This document shows, piece by piece, positions 20,011-30,566 of a stretch of DNA of 64,000 bases; the stretch's first letter is position 1; every line of letters starts with the position of its first letter. The translations under genes were made by a program, and so were the position numbers. Source of the stretch: Sciscionella marina DSM 45152. Its GTDB lineage: Bacteria; Actinomycetota; Actinomycetes; Mycobacteriales; Pseudonocardiaceae. The stretch lies in NCBI RefSeq assembly GCF_000379465.1, contig NZ_KB905380.1:310001-374000 (forward strand), written 5' to 3'. The notes under the pieces are model-generated. The model searched no databases. It saw nothing but the letters and a program-made list of their open reading frames with translations, and was not told the origin of the DNA.

Positions 20011-21431
20011 GTGCCCGTCTCACCCCAGCCGAGCGCGAACCACAACTGCATACGCACCTCCGCGTCCGCGAGATCGACGCCGAGCAACCGCCGCACCCGT
20101 TCGATCCGGTGCCGCAGGGTGTTGCGATGCACGCCGAGCTGCGCCGCGGTGGCCTCCCAGTTGCCGTGGTTGGCCAGCCAGACACGCAAGCTCGCGGCGA
20201 GATCGGTCCCGGCGAGCGGGCGCAACCGGTCCTCGGCGAACCGGTGCGCCTGGTCCGGGGAGATGAGGCCGCGCAAGCCCGCCGCGGTCAGCTCCTCGGC
20301 GCGCACCGGCCTGCCGAGGGTGCGTGCCCTGCGCAGCAACGCCCGGGTCCGCCGTGCCGCCTCGGCGAGCTGCCCGGCCTCACTCGCCTCGCTGGTCACG
20401 GCCAGCCATCCGCCCCGGTGCAGCGCGGCCAGTTCGGCGGAATCGACATCGCGGTCGAGCACGGCGAGGAATTCCCTCCCGTCCACGGCGCACAAGGGGG
20501 TGGCGAGCGGAATCGGCCGCGGCTCCGGTGTGGTGGCCACCCCGCGCACGATCCGGTACGGGCCATCGGTACCGAACAGTGCGGCGAGCTCGGCGGGCTC
20601 ACCGAGCAGCGTCCGGGTGGCGAGCGCGGAAACCTCGGTGAACGTCTTCCGCGGCACGCTCGCACCGAGCAGGGCCAGTGCCACGGCGATGATCGCGCGA
20701 TCGCTGTCGTCCGGCCGCCGCGCCAGGCCGACACCGAGCACCTCCCGGCTGCGGCCACCCACCGGCTGAGCCAGTAGCCGGGTGCCGTCCACGGTCTCGG
20801 TCGCGGCGATGTCACTCGTCCCCGTCCGCTCGGTGAGGATGCGCAGTTCCGCGGGAAGCGGATCGGGAAACCGGTGCCCGGAAAGGACCGCGCCATGCGC
20901 GTCGAGCAGCACCACCCAGCCACCGAGAGTCTCGGCGAGCACGGTGAGCAGTGCCTCGCGGGGCCGGTCCCCGGTGAGCGCGGTGCTCAGCGCGCGCTGG
21001 GCCGAGGCGAGCCGGCGCCGCCCGGCCTCGGCCCGGTCTGCCTGCAGTTCGGCCACCGCGCGGCACACCGCGATGAACGGGGTCGAGCCCGGAACGAGCA
21101 GCAACGCGAGCCCCTCCCGCGCGCAGGCGTGCTCGAGTTCATCCGGCACGGCATGGAACACGGGCTCGAGGCCGAAGCCGAGCGCACCGACCCCGGCCGC
21201 TACCAGGCGGGCCACATAGTCCCGCAGGGGCTCGGGCTCGGGGACGAGATCCACCCCGGCGGTGAGCAGGAGTTCCCCGCCGAGCAGATAGGGCCGCGGA
21301 TCGGTCAGCTCGCACGGATGCGCCCCGCGGACCGGCACATCCAGCCCGGCCGCTACCCGCACCTCCAGATCGAGTTCGCGAACGGCGAGCAGCTCGCGCA
21401 ACGAGACCTCGGCTTCGGCGAAACTGGTCAT
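20007..21431 (-). CDS. PucR family transcriptional regulator
   Basis: The 474-residue protein starts at MTSFAEAEVSLRELL. The N-terminal domain (LDLEVRVAAGLDVPVRGAHPCELTDPRPYLLGGELLLTAG) matches the PucR sensory domain. The C-terminal 60 residues (VWLANHGNWEATAAQLGVHRNTLRHRIERVRRLLG) are the PucR HTH. A GGDEF-like central domain may lie between. PucR-type proteins control purine, allantoin and other nitrogen catabolic genes. It is divergent from the symporter-ureohydrolase-TPP operon with 101 bp in between, and so is its probable activator. Confidence 0.85.
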   Translation of the reverse strand: MTSFAEAEVSLRELLAVRELDLEVRVAAGLDVPVRGAHPCELTDPRPYLLGGELLLTAGVDLVPEPEPLRDYVARLVAAGVGALGFGLEPVFHAVPDELEHACAREGLALLLVPGSTPFIAVCRAVAELQADRAEAGRRRLASAQRALSTALTGDRPREALLTVLAETLGGWVVLLDAHGAVLSGHRFPDPLPAELRILTERTGTSDIAATETVDGTRLLAQPVGGRSREVLGVGLARRPDDSDRAIIAVALALLGASVPRKTFTEVSALATRTLLGEPAELAALFGTDGPYRIVRGVATTPEPRPIPLATPLCAVDGREFLAVLDRDVDSAELAALHRGGWLAVTSEASEAGQLAEAARRTRALLRRARTLGRPVRAEELTAAGLRGLISPDQAHRFAEDRLRPLAGTDLAASLRVWLANHGNWEATAAQLGVHRNTLRHRIERVRRLLGVDLADAEVRMQLWFALGWGETGT

Positions 21432-21532
21432 TGTGCCCAATGCTAACCCGCGATCGGGCCGGATCATCCCATTCCGCGCCGTCTCCGGCGGGCCTACGGT
21501 TCGAACCCAGCCGTAACCGCCGGAGGTCAGCC

Positions 21533-22939
21533 ATGGGTGTCGACTATCTCGTGATCACGCTGTACATCCTGGGCATGCTCGCCATCGGCTGGCTCGGCAC
21601 CAGGCTGGCGCGCACTCGCAGCGACTTCATCGTGGCCGGGCGGCGGCTCGGCACCACGATGTACTCCGGGACGATGGCCGCGGTGGTGCTCGGCGGGGCC
21701 TCCACCATCGGCAGCATCGGTCTCGGCTACACATACGGGATCTCCGGTGCCTGGCTGGTGATCGCCATCGGGCTCGGGCTGCTCCTGCTGCACGCGGCGT
21801 TCGTGCGGCGCATCGTCCGGCTCCGGGTGTACACGGTCGCCGAGATGCTGCGGATCCGATACGGGCACGTGGTGGAACTGCTCACCGCGATCGTGATGTG
21901 GGCCTACACCCTGATGGTCGCGGTCACCTCGGTGCTGTCCTTCGCCACCGTGTTTGCGGTGCTGTTCGCGCTCCCCTCGGCCGCGGCGATCGCGCTCGGC
22001 GGGGCGATCGTGGTGCTGTACTCGACGCTCGGCGGGATGTGGTCGATCACGATCACCGACATCGTGCAGTTCGGCCTCAAGACGATCGGCATCTTCGCGA
22101 TCCTGCTGCCGATCGCCCTGACCAGCGCGGGCGGGCTGAGCGGGATCGGCACGCGGCTCGGCGAACAGTTCCTCGACCCGGTCGGTATCGGCGGCGCTGC
22201 CATCGGCAGCTACCTGCTCACCTACGCGCTCGGCCTGCTCATCGGGCAGGACATCTGGCAGCGGGCGTTCACCGCGCGCACCCCGAAGATCGCCACCACC
22301 GGTGGGCTGATCTCGGGCACCTACTGTCTGCTGTACGCGATCGCCGGTGCGGTGATCGGCGCCGCGGGGCACGTGCTCTATCCGAACCTGGGCAAGGCGG
22401 ACGACGCCTTCGCGGTACTCGTGGAGAACCTGCTGCCGACCGGGCTGCGCGGGCTGGTGCTCGCGGCCGCGCTGTCCGCGCTGATGTCCACATCCAGCGG
22501 GGCGTTGCTGGCCTGCGCCACCGTGGCGAGCAACGATCTGCTCCCCCGGCTGCGCACCCGGGCGCCCGGCATCCGGATGGTCACCCTGGCCATGGGGGTG
22601 CTGATGATCGGTCTCGCGCTGAGCATCGGGAGCGTGGTCGGTTCCCTCAACATCGCCTACAACCTGCTCGTCGGCGGTCTGCTCGTGGCGATCCTCGGCG
22701 CCCTGGTGTGGCCGCGGGCCACGGCGGCCGGGGCGATCGCCGGAATTCTGGCCGGTTCGGCGACGGTCGTGGTCACCATGGTGATCAAGGGAGTACTCGC
22801 CGACGAGCCGATCTACTACGGGCTCGGCGTGAGCCTGCTGGCCTATGTGACGGTCAGCCTCGGGACCCGGCGCACCGACCGGGACGTCCTCGCCGGATGG
22901 CGGCGGCGCATGCACGAAGGAGCGACATCGACATCATGA
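21533..22939 (+). CDS. Sodium:solute symporter (SSS family)
   Basis: The 468-residue protein starts at an ATG after GGAGG and has about 13 membrane segments. SSS features include [31 protein letters not shown] in TM1-2 and [25 protein letters not shown] in the sodium-site helix. It imports a solute with sodium. Its stop overlaps the ureohydrolase start (ATGA), so it most likely brings in the substrate of that enzyme, for example a guanidino compound. Relatives carry proline, pantothenate, urea or choline-like solutes; the sequence does not choose among them. Confidence 0.85.
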   Translation: MGVDYLVITLYILGMLAIGWLGTRLARTRSDFIVAGRRLGTTMYSGTMAAVVLGGASTIGSIGLGYTYGISGAWLVIAIGLGLLLLHAAFVRRIVRLRVYTVAEMLRIRYGHVVELLTAIVMWAYTLMVAVTSVLSFATVFAVLFALPSAAAIALGGAIVVLYSTLGGMWSITITDIVQFGLKTIGIFAILLPIALTSAGGLSGIGTRLGEQFLDPVGIGGAAIGSYLLTYALGLLIGQDIWQRAFTARTPKIATTGGLISGTYCLLYAIAGAVIGAAGHVLYPNLGKADDAFAVLVENLLPTGLRGLVLAAALSALMSTSSGALLACATVASNDLLPRLRTRAPGIRMVTLAMGVLMIGLALSIGSVVGSLNIAYNLLVGGLLVAILGALVWPRATAAGAIAGILAGSATVVVTMVIKGVLADEPIYYGLGVSLLAYVTVSLGTRRTDRDVLAGWRRRMHEGATSTS

Positions 22940-23883
22940 GCACCACCGGTCCGCTGGATCCCACGGCCATGCCCCGGTTCGGCGGCTTCGCCACCTTCGC
23001 CCGGTTACCCCGGCTCGAGGATGTCGGTCACGCCGAGGTGGCGATCCTCGGCGCGCCCTTCGACTCCGGAGTTTCCTACCGCCCCGGGGCCCGGTTCGGC
23101 CCGGCCGCGGTGCGCGATGGGAGCAGACTGCTCCGCCCCTATCACCCCGGCCTGGATGTGGCACCGTTCGCGGCGATGCAGGTCGCGGATGCCGGGGACA
23201 CGGCGCTGAATCCCTTCGCGATCCACGAGGCGATCGGGGAGCTGGAGCGGGTCGCCGCCGAATACGGGGACCGCGGCACGAAACTGGTCACAGTGGGCGG
23301 GGACCACACGATCGCCCTCCCGTTGCTGCGTGCCGCCGCGCGACGACACGGCCCGGTCGCCCTGCTGCACTTCGACGCGCACCTGGACACCTGGGACACC
23401 TACTTCGGCGAGCCCTACACGCACGGCACCCCGTTTCGCAGGGCCGCCGAGGAGGGATTGCTGGACACCGCGAGCGCCTGCCATGTCGGTACCCGGGGCC
23501 CGGTGTACGGCCGGGCGGATCTCGAGGAGGACGAGCGCCTCGGGTTCGGCATCGTCACATCCGCGGATGTGCTTCGCAGCGGCCCGGACGAGATCGCCTC
23601 GGCATTACTGGACCGGATCGGCGATCGGCCCCTGTACATCTCGATCGACATCGACGTTCTCGATCCGGCGCATGCACCGGGCACCGGAACCCCGGAAGCC
23701 GGCGGGATGACCAGCCGCGAACTCCTGGAGATCCTGCGCGGGCTCCGCCCGGCCAGGCTCGTCGGCGCGGACGTGGTGGAGGTCGCCCCCGCCTACGACC
23801 ACGCCGAGATCACCGCCATCGCCGCCGCGCACGTGGTCTACGACCTGCTCGGCCTCTACGCGCTGCGGGCCGGCCGTGGCTGA
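22936..23883 (+). CDS. Ureohydrolase (agmatinase/guanidino-acid hydrolase family)
   Basis: The 315-residue enzyme has every dimanganese ligand of the arginase fold: His124 in GGDHTIALP, Asp147, His149 and Asp151 in DAHLDTWD, and Asp238 and Asp240 in SIDIDVLDP. It cleaves a guanidino group to urea and an amine or amino acid. Length and motifs suit agmatinase, 4-guanidinobutyrase or 3-guanidinopropionase; sequence reading alone cannot decide. The gene overlaps both neighbours, a symporter and a TPP enzyme. A catabolic role in using guanidino compounds as nitrogen source is likely under PucR control. Confidence 0.87.
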   Translation: MSTTGPLDPTAMPRFGGFATFARLPRLEDVGHAEVAILGAPFDSGVSYRPGARFGPAAVRDGSRLLRPYHPGLDVAPFAAMQVADAGDTALNPFAIHEAIGELERVAAEYGDRGTKLVTVGGDHTIALPLLRAAARRHGPVALLHFDAHLDTWDTYFGEPYTHGTPFRRAAEEGLLDTASACHVGTRGPVYGRADLEEDERLGFGIVTSADVLRSGPDEIASALLDRIGDRPLYISIDIDVLDPAHAPGTGTPEAGGMTSRELLEILRGLRPARLVGADVVEVAPAYDHAEITAIAAAHVVYDLLGLYALRAGRG

Positions 23884-25498
23884 GCGCACCGGCGGGGACC
23901 TGGTGGCCGAATCGTTGCGGACGCTCGGCGCGGACACCGTACTCGGCCTGCCCGGCCAGCACGCGCTCGGCCTGTTCGAAGGCTTGCGCCGCAACGGGAT
24001 GCGCACCCTCACCTATCGGATGGAGCACAACGCGGGGTTCGCGGCGGACGGTATGGCACGGGTACGCCTGCGCCGTGACGAATCGGTCCCGGTCACCCCC
24101 GTGGCCGTCTCGACCGGACCGGGTGCGCTGCTCGCCCTTCCCGCGCTCCAAGAGGCGTTCGCCGCCTCGGTTCCGCTGCTCGTGGTCGCCAGCCAGATCC
24201 CGAGCGACGGCCTCGGCGGGGCGCGTCGCGGTTATCTGCACGAGCTCGCGGATCAGCGCGCCATCGCCGCCGGGGTGGTGAAGACCGCGCGCACCGTGCA
24301 GCACGCCGAGCAGATCCCCGCCGTGCTGCGCCAGGCGTGGCAGGACGCGGCGAGCCCGCCGTACGGACCGAGCTGGGTGGAGATCCCTCAGGATGTGCTG
24401 CTCGCGCCCACGAATCTCGGCACGGTACGCGAGCTCCCGATCCGGCCCACCGCCCCGGAACCGGTGCCGCTCGAAGAGGTCACCCGGCTGCTCGACGGCG
24501 CCCGCAACCCGGTGATCCTCGCCGGTGGCGGAGTCGCGCGAGCCTGCGCGGAACCAGAACTGCGCGTCCTCGCGGAACGGCTGCGCGCCCCGGTGGTGAG
24601 CACCTTCGGCGGCAAAGGGGTGTTCCCCGCACGGCATCCGCTCTCCTGCGGTTCCTGGCTGGAGGACCGGCACACCACCGATTTTCTCGCCGCAGCCGAT
24701 GTCCTGCTCGTGGCCGGTTCCGGGCTCGGCGAGCTGTCCGGCAACTACCACAGCCTCCGTCCACAAGGGACAGTGGTGCAGATCGAGGCGGATGCCGGGA
24801 AACTCGCCGCAAACCTGCCCGTGGTTCCGGTGCACGCTGATGCGCGCGAAGCACTCGCCGGGCTGGCCGCCGCGGTCACCGAACGCGACCCGGACGGACG
24901 CGCCGAGGAGGCGGTCACCGCCCTGCTCGCCGCCGTGCGGGAGCGCCTCGACGGCCAGGACCTCGAAGCCGAACGGGCGCTGCTCGACGCGGTGTGGGAG
25001 GGAGCCGGGGAACACGTGCCGAGCTTCTGGGACATGACGATCCTCGCCTACTGGGCCTGGTCGGCCTGGCCGGGGCGGATGCATTCGGCGCAGGGCACCG
25101 GCGGGCTCGGCTACGCGTTCCCCGCCGCACTCGGTGCCGCCGCGGCCACCGGCTCTCCGGTACTCGCGGTCTCCGGGGACGGCGGCGCGATGTACGGGAT
25201 CGCCGAATTGGCCACGGCGGCACAGCATCAGCTGGACGTCACCTGGCTGATCGTGGACGACGGCGGATACGGGATCCTGCGCGAGTACCTCGACGGCGCC
25301 TTCGGCCCGGAAGCCGCACACGGCCCGGCGGTGGACCTCGCCCGGCCGGATTTCCTCGCCCTGGCCCGCTCTTTCGGTGTCCGCGCCGCCCGCACCGCAC
25401 CCGACCGGCTCAGCACCGATCTCGCCGCCGAACTCGTCACCCCTGGCCCGGGCGTGCTCCTGCTCTCCGCCCGCCCGCGCCTGTTCGCACCGAGCTGA
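23876..25498 (+). CDS. Thiamine-diphosphate-dependent enzyme (acetolactate synthase superfamily)
   Basis: The 540-residue protein begins with a GTG that overlaps the ureohydrolase by eight bases. The catalytic Glu50 is in [16 protein letters not shown], and the cofactor site is [19 protein letters not shown]...DDGGYGIL in the C-terminal third (GDG signature ending in DDGGYG instead of NNxxYG). The central domain lacks an obvious FAD site. The enzyme probably cleaves or ligates a 2-oxo acid. In clavulanate biosynthesis a TPP enzyme (carboxyethylarginine synthase) also works with an arginase-fold enzyme, but here the symporter and PucR suggest catabolism. The role in this operon is not known. 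Confidence 0.8.
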   Translation: MAERTGGDLVAESLRTLGADTVLGLPGQHALGLFEGLRRNGMRTLTYRMEHNAGFAADGMARVRLRRDESVPVTPVAVSTGPGALLALPALQEAFAASVPLLVVASQIPSDGLGGARRGYLHELADQRAIAAGVVKTARTVQHAEQIPAVLRQAWQDAASPPYGPSWVEIPQDVLLAPTNLGTVRELPIRPTAPEPVPLEEVTRLLDGARNPVILAGGGVARACAEPELRVLAERLRAPVVSTFGGKGVFPARHPLSCGSWLEDRHTTDFLAAADVLLVAGSGLGELSGNYHSLRPQGTVVQIEADAGKLAANLPVVPVHADAREALAGLAAAVTERDPDGRAEEAVTALLAAVRERLDGQDLEAERALLDAVWEGAGEHVPSFWDMTILAYWAWSAWPGRMHSAQGTGGLGYAFPAALGAAAATGSPVLAVSGDGGAMYGIAELATAAQHQLDVTWLIVDDGGYGILREYLDGAFGPEAAHGPAVDLARPDFLALARSFGVRAARTAPDRLSTDLAAELVTPGPGVLLLSARPRLFAPS

Positions 25499-25520
25499 GG
25501 CGCCGGGTGCCCGGCGAGGA

Positions 25521-27092
25521 CTACAGTTTCGGTGTATTGGCCAGGAGTTCCCGAGTGTATTCGTGTTCCGGCGCGTCGAGCACCCGGTCCACCGTGCCCT
25601 GTTCGACGATGAGCCCTTCGCGCAGCACCGCGATCCGGTCGGCGACGTGCCGGGCGAGCGCGATGTTGTGCGTGACGAACAGGATCGACATGCCCAGTTC
25701 GGTGCGCAGTTCGCCGAGCAGTTCGAGGATGGTGGCCTGTACCGAGACATCCAGGGCCGAGGTGACTTCATCGCAGACGAGCACCTTCGGAGTGGTGACC
25801 AGTGCCCGTGCGATCGCGGCGCGCTGGCGTTGCCCTCCGGAGAGCCCGCCGGGGAGCCGGTCGGCGTACTCGGGGTCCAGCCGCACCTGCTCGAGTACCT
25901 CGGCCACCCGCTTCCGGCGCTGGTCCTTGTCCAGATCGGTCAGCTGCCGCAGCGGAACCTCGACCGATTCGGCGATGGTCCTGCGCGGGTTGAGCGAGGA
26001 GAACGGGCTCTGGAACACGTACTGCACATCGCGCAGCTGTTCGCAGCTTCGTTTCCGCGCCGAGGCGGAGAGTGGATTCCCGTCCAGGGTGACGGTTCCG
26101 GTGCACTTCTCGATCAAGCCGCACAGGCTGCGGGACAGTGTGGTCTTGCCCGATCCTGATTCGCCGAGCAGCAGCACGGATTCCCCGCGCCGCACCGCGA
26201 GGTCCACCCCGCGCAGCACCTTGGTGTCCGCATAGGACACTTCGATGCGTTCGGCGCGCAGCACCACGTCCTCGTCCGGTTCCTCGGCTTCGCTGCGGCC
26301 GACCGGCCCTTCGATCCCGGGGACGGCGGCCATCAGCGCGCGGGTGTAGGAGTGCTGCGGCTCGTGCAGAACCTGTCGTGCCGCACCGGATTCCACGATC
26401 TCACCGGAGTACATCACCGCGACCCGGTGCGCGATCTGGGCCACAACGGCCAGGTCGTGGGTGATGTAGAGGGCGGCGGTGTCCTGTTCGGCGGCGAGCT
26501 TGGCCACGGTCTCCAGGATCAGCGCCTGGGTGGTGACATCCAGTCCGGTGGTCGGTTCGTCGAGCACCACGACGCTCGGTTTCCAGGCGAACGCCATGGC
26601 GATCCCGACCCGCTGCTGCTGGCCACCGGAGAGCTGGTGCGGGTAGCGGCGCTGATACTCGGTATCGGAGGGCAGGCCGACCTCGGTGAGCGTCTCGCGC
26701 ACCCGGTCCTCGACCGAACCGGGGTAACCGTGCACCTCGAGCACCTCGGCGATCTGCTTGCCGATCCGCAGGCTGTGGTTGAGCGAGAGCGCCGGATCCT
26801 GCGGAATGTAGGAGATCACCCTGCCGCGCAGTGCCCTGCGCTGTTTTTCCGGCAGCGCGAGCACATCCGAGGGCGCGCCGCCGCAGGAACTGGCCAGCAC
26901 CGATCCGGAGACCGCCTTGAGCCCGGTACGGAAGTGCCCGAGCGCGGCGAGCCCGGCCGTGGTCTTCCCGGAGCCGGATTCCCCGACGAGTGCGAGGATC
27001 TCCCCCGGTTCGATGGAGTACGAGACGCCGCGCAGCACCGGCGTGTCGTCCACAGTGGACACGTGCAGGTCGGTGACATCGAGCGCGGTCAC
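25521..27092 (-). CDS. Peptide/opine-type ABC importer, fused double ATPase (DppD-DppF)
   Basis: The 523-residue protein contains two complete nucleotide-binding domains. Each has a Walker [10 protein letters not shown] (near residues 36 and 309) and an ABC signature ([16 protein letters not shown]) followed by Walker B (VVLDEPTT and VLVCDEVTS). In most importers of this family these are two proteins. It powers the permeases encoded next to it (4-base overlap). As the last gene of a long minus-strand operon, it lies beyond the carnitine catabolic genes and likely energises uptake of carnitine or a related compound. Confidence 0.9.
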   Translation of the reverse strand: MTALDVTDLHVSTVDDTPVLRGVSYSIEPGEILALVGESGSGKTTAGLAALGHFRTGLKAVSGSVLASSCGGAPSDVLALPEKQRRALRGRVISYIPQDPALSLNHSLRIGKQIAEVLEVHGYPGSVEDRVRETLTEVGLPSDTEYQRRYPHQLSGGQQQRVGIAMAFAWKPSVVVLDEPTTGLDVTTQALILETVAKLAAEQDTAALYITHDLAVVAQIAHRVAVMYSGEIVESGAARQVLHEPQHSYTRALMAAVPGIEGPVGRSEAEEPDEDVVLRAERIEVSYADTKVLRGVDLAVRRGESVLLLGESGSGKTTLSRSLCGLIEKCTGTVTLDGNPLSASARKRSCEQLRDVQYVFQSPFSSLNPRRTIAESVEVPLRQLTDLDKDQRRKRVAEVLEQVRLDPEYADRLPGGLSGGQRQRAAIARALVTTPKVLVCDEVTSALDVSVQATILELLGELRTELGMSILFVTHNIALARHVADRIAVLREGLIVEQGTVDRVLDAPEHEYTRELLANTPKL

Positions 27093-27928
27093 GATTCCTC
27101 CGTCGTACGTCGGGCCGCGGCCGCGGCGAGCGAATCGGTGATCAGGTTGGTCCCCACGGTCAGCACCGCGATGGCGAGCACCGGGAGCACCACGCCCCAG
27201 GGTTGCACCACGAGCGCGATCCGGTTCTCGTTGATCATCAGCCCCCAGTCCGCCGCTGGTGGCTGGATTCCCAGTCCCAGGAAGGAAAGCGAGGCCACGT
27301 ACCCGATCGAGTAGGTCAGCCGCAGTCCGAGCTCGACCATGAGCGGACCGGTGATGTTCGGCAGCACCTCGCGCAGCAGGATCCGCCTGCGCGGCATGCC
27401 GTAGAGCTGCGCGGCCTTGATGTAGTCCTGCCCGATCACCCCGACCGTGGTCTGGCGCGCCACCCTGGCCACCCGCGGCGCGTGCGTGATGCCGATGACC
27501 AGGATCAGCAACCAGCCCTTCGGACCGATCATGGCGATCGCCAGCAGGGCGAACACCAGTTGCGGGATGGAAAGGAGCACATCCGAGCCGCGCATGATCA
27601 GCCCGTCCAGCCAGCCGCCGGTGTACCCGGCGAGCATGCCGAGCGCGGCACCGAGCAGCACCCCGATCGCGGTGGCGGCCAGGCCGTAGCCGAGCAGATC
27701 GAGGCCGCCGTCCAGGAACCGGGTCAGTACATCCCGGCCGACCCCGTCGGTTCCCGCCATTCCGTTGGCGTGGAACGGTTTTCCGGAGAAGTCATCGGGC
27801 TGGTACCCGGTGATCATGTTGCCGAACAGCGCACCGGCCACCGCGAGCAGCACGACGATCCCGGTCAGGGTGAGCCCGATCTTGGCCTGGCGCAGCCCGA
27901 GCGCACGCCGCAGTAGTCCGCCGCTCAT
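27089..27928 (-). CDS. ABC importer permease (DppC type)
   Basis: The 279-residue permease has about six membrane helices and the EAA loop around LYGMPRRRILLREVLPNITGPLMVELGLRLTYSI, preceded by the N-terminal oligopeptide-permease segment (GALFGNMITGYQPDDFSGKPFHANGMAGTDGVGRDVLTRFLDGG). The end SFLGLGIQPPAADWGLMINENR is typical of DppC/OppC. It overlaps the ATPase and the DppB genes by four bases each. It pairs with the DppB-type subunit. Confidence 0.88.
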   Translation of the reverse strand: MSGGLLRRALGLRQAKIGLTLTGIVVLLAVAGALFGNMITGYQPDDFSGKPFHANGMAGTDGVGRDVLTRFLDGGLDLLGYGLAATAIGVLLGAALGMLAGYTGGWLDGLIMRGSDVLLSIPQLVFALLAIAMIGPKGWLLILVIGITHAPRVARVARQTTVGVIGQDYIKAAQLYGMPRRRILLREVLPNITGPLMVELGLRLTYSIGYVASLSFLGLGIQPPAADWGLMINENRIALVVQPWGVVLPVLAIAVLTVGTNLITDSLAAAAARRTTEES

Positions 27929-28881
27929 TTCGCCACCTCCGTGCGCAGCCGCGGATTCGTGACGATGCCGACCACATCGGCCAGCAGGTTCACCACCACG
28001 TAGACCCCGGCGATCAGCAGGGTGATGGCCTGCACCACCTGGACATCCCGGTTGTTCACCGCGTCGATCAGCGCCGCGCCGATCCCCGGATAGCGGAACA
28101 GGAACTCCACCACGACCACCCCGCCGGCGAGCCAGGCCAGTTGCAGCGCGATCACCTGTGCCACCGGTCCGCTCGCCTGCGGCAGCGCGTGCCGGAACAG
28201 CACGATCCGCTCCGGGATCCCCTTCAGCCGCGCCATCTCCACCGAACCGCTGGCCAGCACCTCGATCATCGTGGCCCGCATCATGCGCACGATGTACGGA
28301 GTCACCACGAGCACCAGGGTCAGCACCGGAAGCACCAACTGCGTGGGCCGCTCCCAGACCGGAGTGCCCGGGGGCGAGAGGGTGACCGAGGGCAGGAGCT
28401 TGAACACCGAGGTGGAGAACAGCACCACGAGCGCCACGCCGATGACGAACTCCGGGAGGGCGGCGATCACCAGGCTGAACCCGGAGACCACGTGGTCACT
28501 GGTGCGTCCGGCACGGATCGCGCTCCAGGTGCCGACCACCAGCCCGATCGGTGTGCTGATCACCGCCGAGGCGATCAGCAGCACCAGCGAGGCCCCGATC
28601 CGGTCGGCGAGCAGGGTGTTCACCGAGCCCTGGGTGGAGGTGGAGAACCCGAGGTCCCCGGTGAGCACGCCGGAGAGCCAGTCGAAATACCGTTGCCACA
28701 CCGGGACGTTCAGGTGCATGTGCTCCTGCAGTGCCGCGATGCGTTCCGGGGTGGCCTGGGTACCGAGAATGGCCCGCGCGGGGTCACCGGGCAGCAGCAG
28801 CGTCGCCACGAACACGAGTATCGAGACCACCAGCAGCACCAGCACGCTGATCAGCAGGCGGCGCAGGATCATCCGGATCAT
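27925..28881 (-). CDS. ABC importer permease (DppB type)
   Basis: The 318-residue permease begins with MILRRLLISVLVLLVVSILVF-like residues and the family segment LLPGDPARAILGTQATPERIAALQEHMHLNVPVWQRYFDWLSG. The EAA loop reads ARLKGIPERIVLFRHALPQASGPV, and the C-terminal part holds VVEFLFRYPGIGAALIDAVNNRD. It forms the pore with the DppC-type subunit. Start and stop overlap the neighbouring genes by four bases. Confidence 0.88.
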   Translation of the reverse strand: MIRMILRRLLISVLVLLVVSILVFVATLLLPGDPARAILGTQATPERIAALQEHMHLNVPVWQRYFDWLSGVLTGDLGFSTSTQGSVNTLLADRIGASLVLLIASAVISTPIGLVVGTWSAIRAGRTSDHVVSGFSLVIAALPEFVIGVALVVLFSTSVFKLLPSVTLSPPGTPVWERPTQLVLPVLTLVLVVTPYIVRMMRATMIEVLASGSVEMARLKGIPERIVLFRHALPQASGPVAQVIALQLAWLAGGVVVVEFLFRYPGIGAALIDAVNNRDVQVVQAITLLIAGVYVVVNLLADVVGIVTNPRLRTEVAK

Positions 28882-30458
28882 GCGCCACCTCCCTGGCCGA
28901 GCCAGGCATTGCGGAATTGGTAACCGGAAAGCGGGATGCCGGTTCGGTCCGGAACGAGCCCGGCCACGTACACCTGATAAGCGTCCACCTGGTTGGGGAA
29001 CGCCCAGATGATGTCGCCGCCGCGTTCGTACTCGATGCGCTGTGCCTGGTGCAGCAGCTTGGTCCGCTCGGCCGTGTCGACGGTGCCCTGCGCCTTCGCG
29101 ATGATCGCGGTGAACTCCGGATCGCCGAAATGCGTCTCATTGATCGGTGAGCTCGGCAGTGCGCCGTTGTTCACCTGGGGAAGATAATTGCGGGTGTACC
29201 AGAACGACTGGGCGAAATCCCAGTTCTTGTAGTTCTCGCCGAAGAAGGTGGTGGTGTCCACCTTGTGCAGCCGGATGGTGATCCCGGCATCCTTGGCCTG
29301 GCGCTGGAAGACCTGCGCCGCCTCCACCGCCCCGGCCTGGATGGGCGCGGTGGTCAGTTCCACCTCGAGGTTCGGCTTCCCGGCCGCGGCGAGCAGTCCC
29401 CGCACCTTGCGCAGATCGCGGCGCCGTTGCGGAAGCGTGGAATCGTAGGCCGGATCGTAGGGCGCGTACAGATCATTGGCCACCCGCCCCTGGCCGGAGA
29501 GCACCTGGTTGATCATCTGCTCGCGGTCGATCACCAGCCGCAGCGCCTGACGCACCCGCACATCGTCGAACGGCGGGCGGTCGACCCGCATGGTGAACGG
29601 CTGCCAGGTTCCGGTGCGGGAGTTGAGGATCCGGATCCGTTCATCGCTGCGCAGCACGTCGATCAGCGCGACGGGCACCTGGTCGATCACGTCGACTTGG
29701 GAGGAGAGCAACGCGTTGATGCGGGCGTCGTCCTCGGTGAAGTTGGTGAGCACCAGCTTGTCGAGGTAGGGCTGGTCCGGTACCCAGTAGTGCTCATTGC
29801 GCAGGAAGGTGCTCTGCAGCCCGGCGTCGAAGGTGCCCATCCGGAACGGCCCGGTGCCGATCGGCTTCTTGACGTCGAAGTCCGCGGGCACGATCCCGAG
29901 CGAGTACTGCCCGAGGTAGTCGTCGAAACCGGCGGTGGCCTGAGAGAGCCGGAACTCGACCGTGCGGTCCCCGGTCGGCACCACGGACTCGAGCATCGAG
30001 AGGCTGGCCGCCCCGGTCTTCGGATCGTCGGGATCGGTGATCCGGCGGAAGCTGGCCACCACGTCCCGGGGCATGACCGGGCGTCCGTCGTGGAACTTGA
30101 TGCCCTTGCGGATGGTCGCGGTCCACACCGTGGCGTCCGGCGAGCTCACCACCGATTCCGCGACCAGCGGGCGCAGGCGGAACTGGTTGTCCCGGTAGAG
30201 CAGCGCCTCGTAGAGATTGATCGTGCGGGCGATATCCGGATTGGTGGCCGGGATATGCGGATCGAGGGTGTCCGAGGAACCGCCACCGGTGACCCCGACA
30301 CGCAGCATGCCGCCACGTTTCGGCGGACCGGCGGGCGCACTGGCCTCGGCATCCGCGGCGCGGCCGCAGCCCGAGAGCACCGGAACGGCGGCCAGTCCGG
30401 CGGCGAGGCCGAGGAAACCACGGCGGCCGATCCGGTGGTATTTCGATGAGGGATTCAT
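28878..30458 (-). CDS. Solute-binding lipoprotein, SBP family 5
   Basis: The 526-residue lipoprotein starts at MNPSSKYHRIGRRGFLG (a GTG six codons upstream is an alternative). A twin-arginine motif (GRRGFLG) and the lipobox LSGC with Cys31 show Tat export and lipid anchoring. The body has the family 5 motifs (MLRVGVTGGGSSDTLDPHIPATNPDIARTINLYEALLY and the RPPFDDVRVRQALRLVIDR segment). The fold binds peptides, nickel, opines or small cationic compounds. It starts 108 bp after the thioesterase gene and is followed by its permeases. The neighbouring pathway makes carnitine or a betaine-like compound a plausible ligand. Confidence 0.85.
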   Translation of the reverse strand: MNPSSKYHRIGRRGFLGLAAGLAAVPVLSGCGRAADAEASAPAGPPKRGGMLRVGVTGGGSSDTLDPHIPATNPDIARTINLYEALLYRDNQFRLRPLVAESVVSSPDATVWTATIRKGIKFHDGRPVMPRDVVASFRRITDPDDPKTGAASLSMLESVVPTGDRTVEFRLSQATAGFDDYLGQYSLGIVPADFDVKKPIGTGPFRMGTFDAGLQSTFLRNEHYWVPDQPYLDKLVLTNFTEDDARINALLSSQVDVIDQVPVALIDVLRSDERIRILNSRTGTWQPFTMRVDRPPFDDVRVRQALRLVIDREQMINQVLSGQGRVANDLYAPYDPAYDSTLPQRRRDLRKVRGLLAAAGKPNLEVELTTAPIQAGAVEAAQVFQRQAKDAGITIRLHKVDTTTFFGENYKNWDFAQSFWYTRNYLPQVNNGALPSSPINETHFGDPEFTAIIAKAQGTVDTAERTKLLHQAQRIEYERGGDIIWAFPNQVDAYQVYVAGLVPDRTGIPLSGYQFRNAWLGQGGGA

Positions 30459-30566
30459 GAGAGTTGTCCGAGACACGAGGATACAATTCGGCTGTTGTTC
30501 GAATCCGATGAATTCGGTGGAAATCCGATTGACGTGGTGAAAATCGAAAGACGGGGAGCCGAAAAG

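Noticed and set aside
23876-25498. Calling the TPP enzyme carboxyethylarginine synthase or acetolactate synthase
   Set aside because: No beta-lactam biosynthetic partners are near, and there is no small regulatory subunit.
23810-25771. Minus-strand ORF of 653 codons opposite the ureohydrolase and TPP genes
   Set aside because: Its sequence has no domain and arises from codon bias of the sense genes, which have full motifs.
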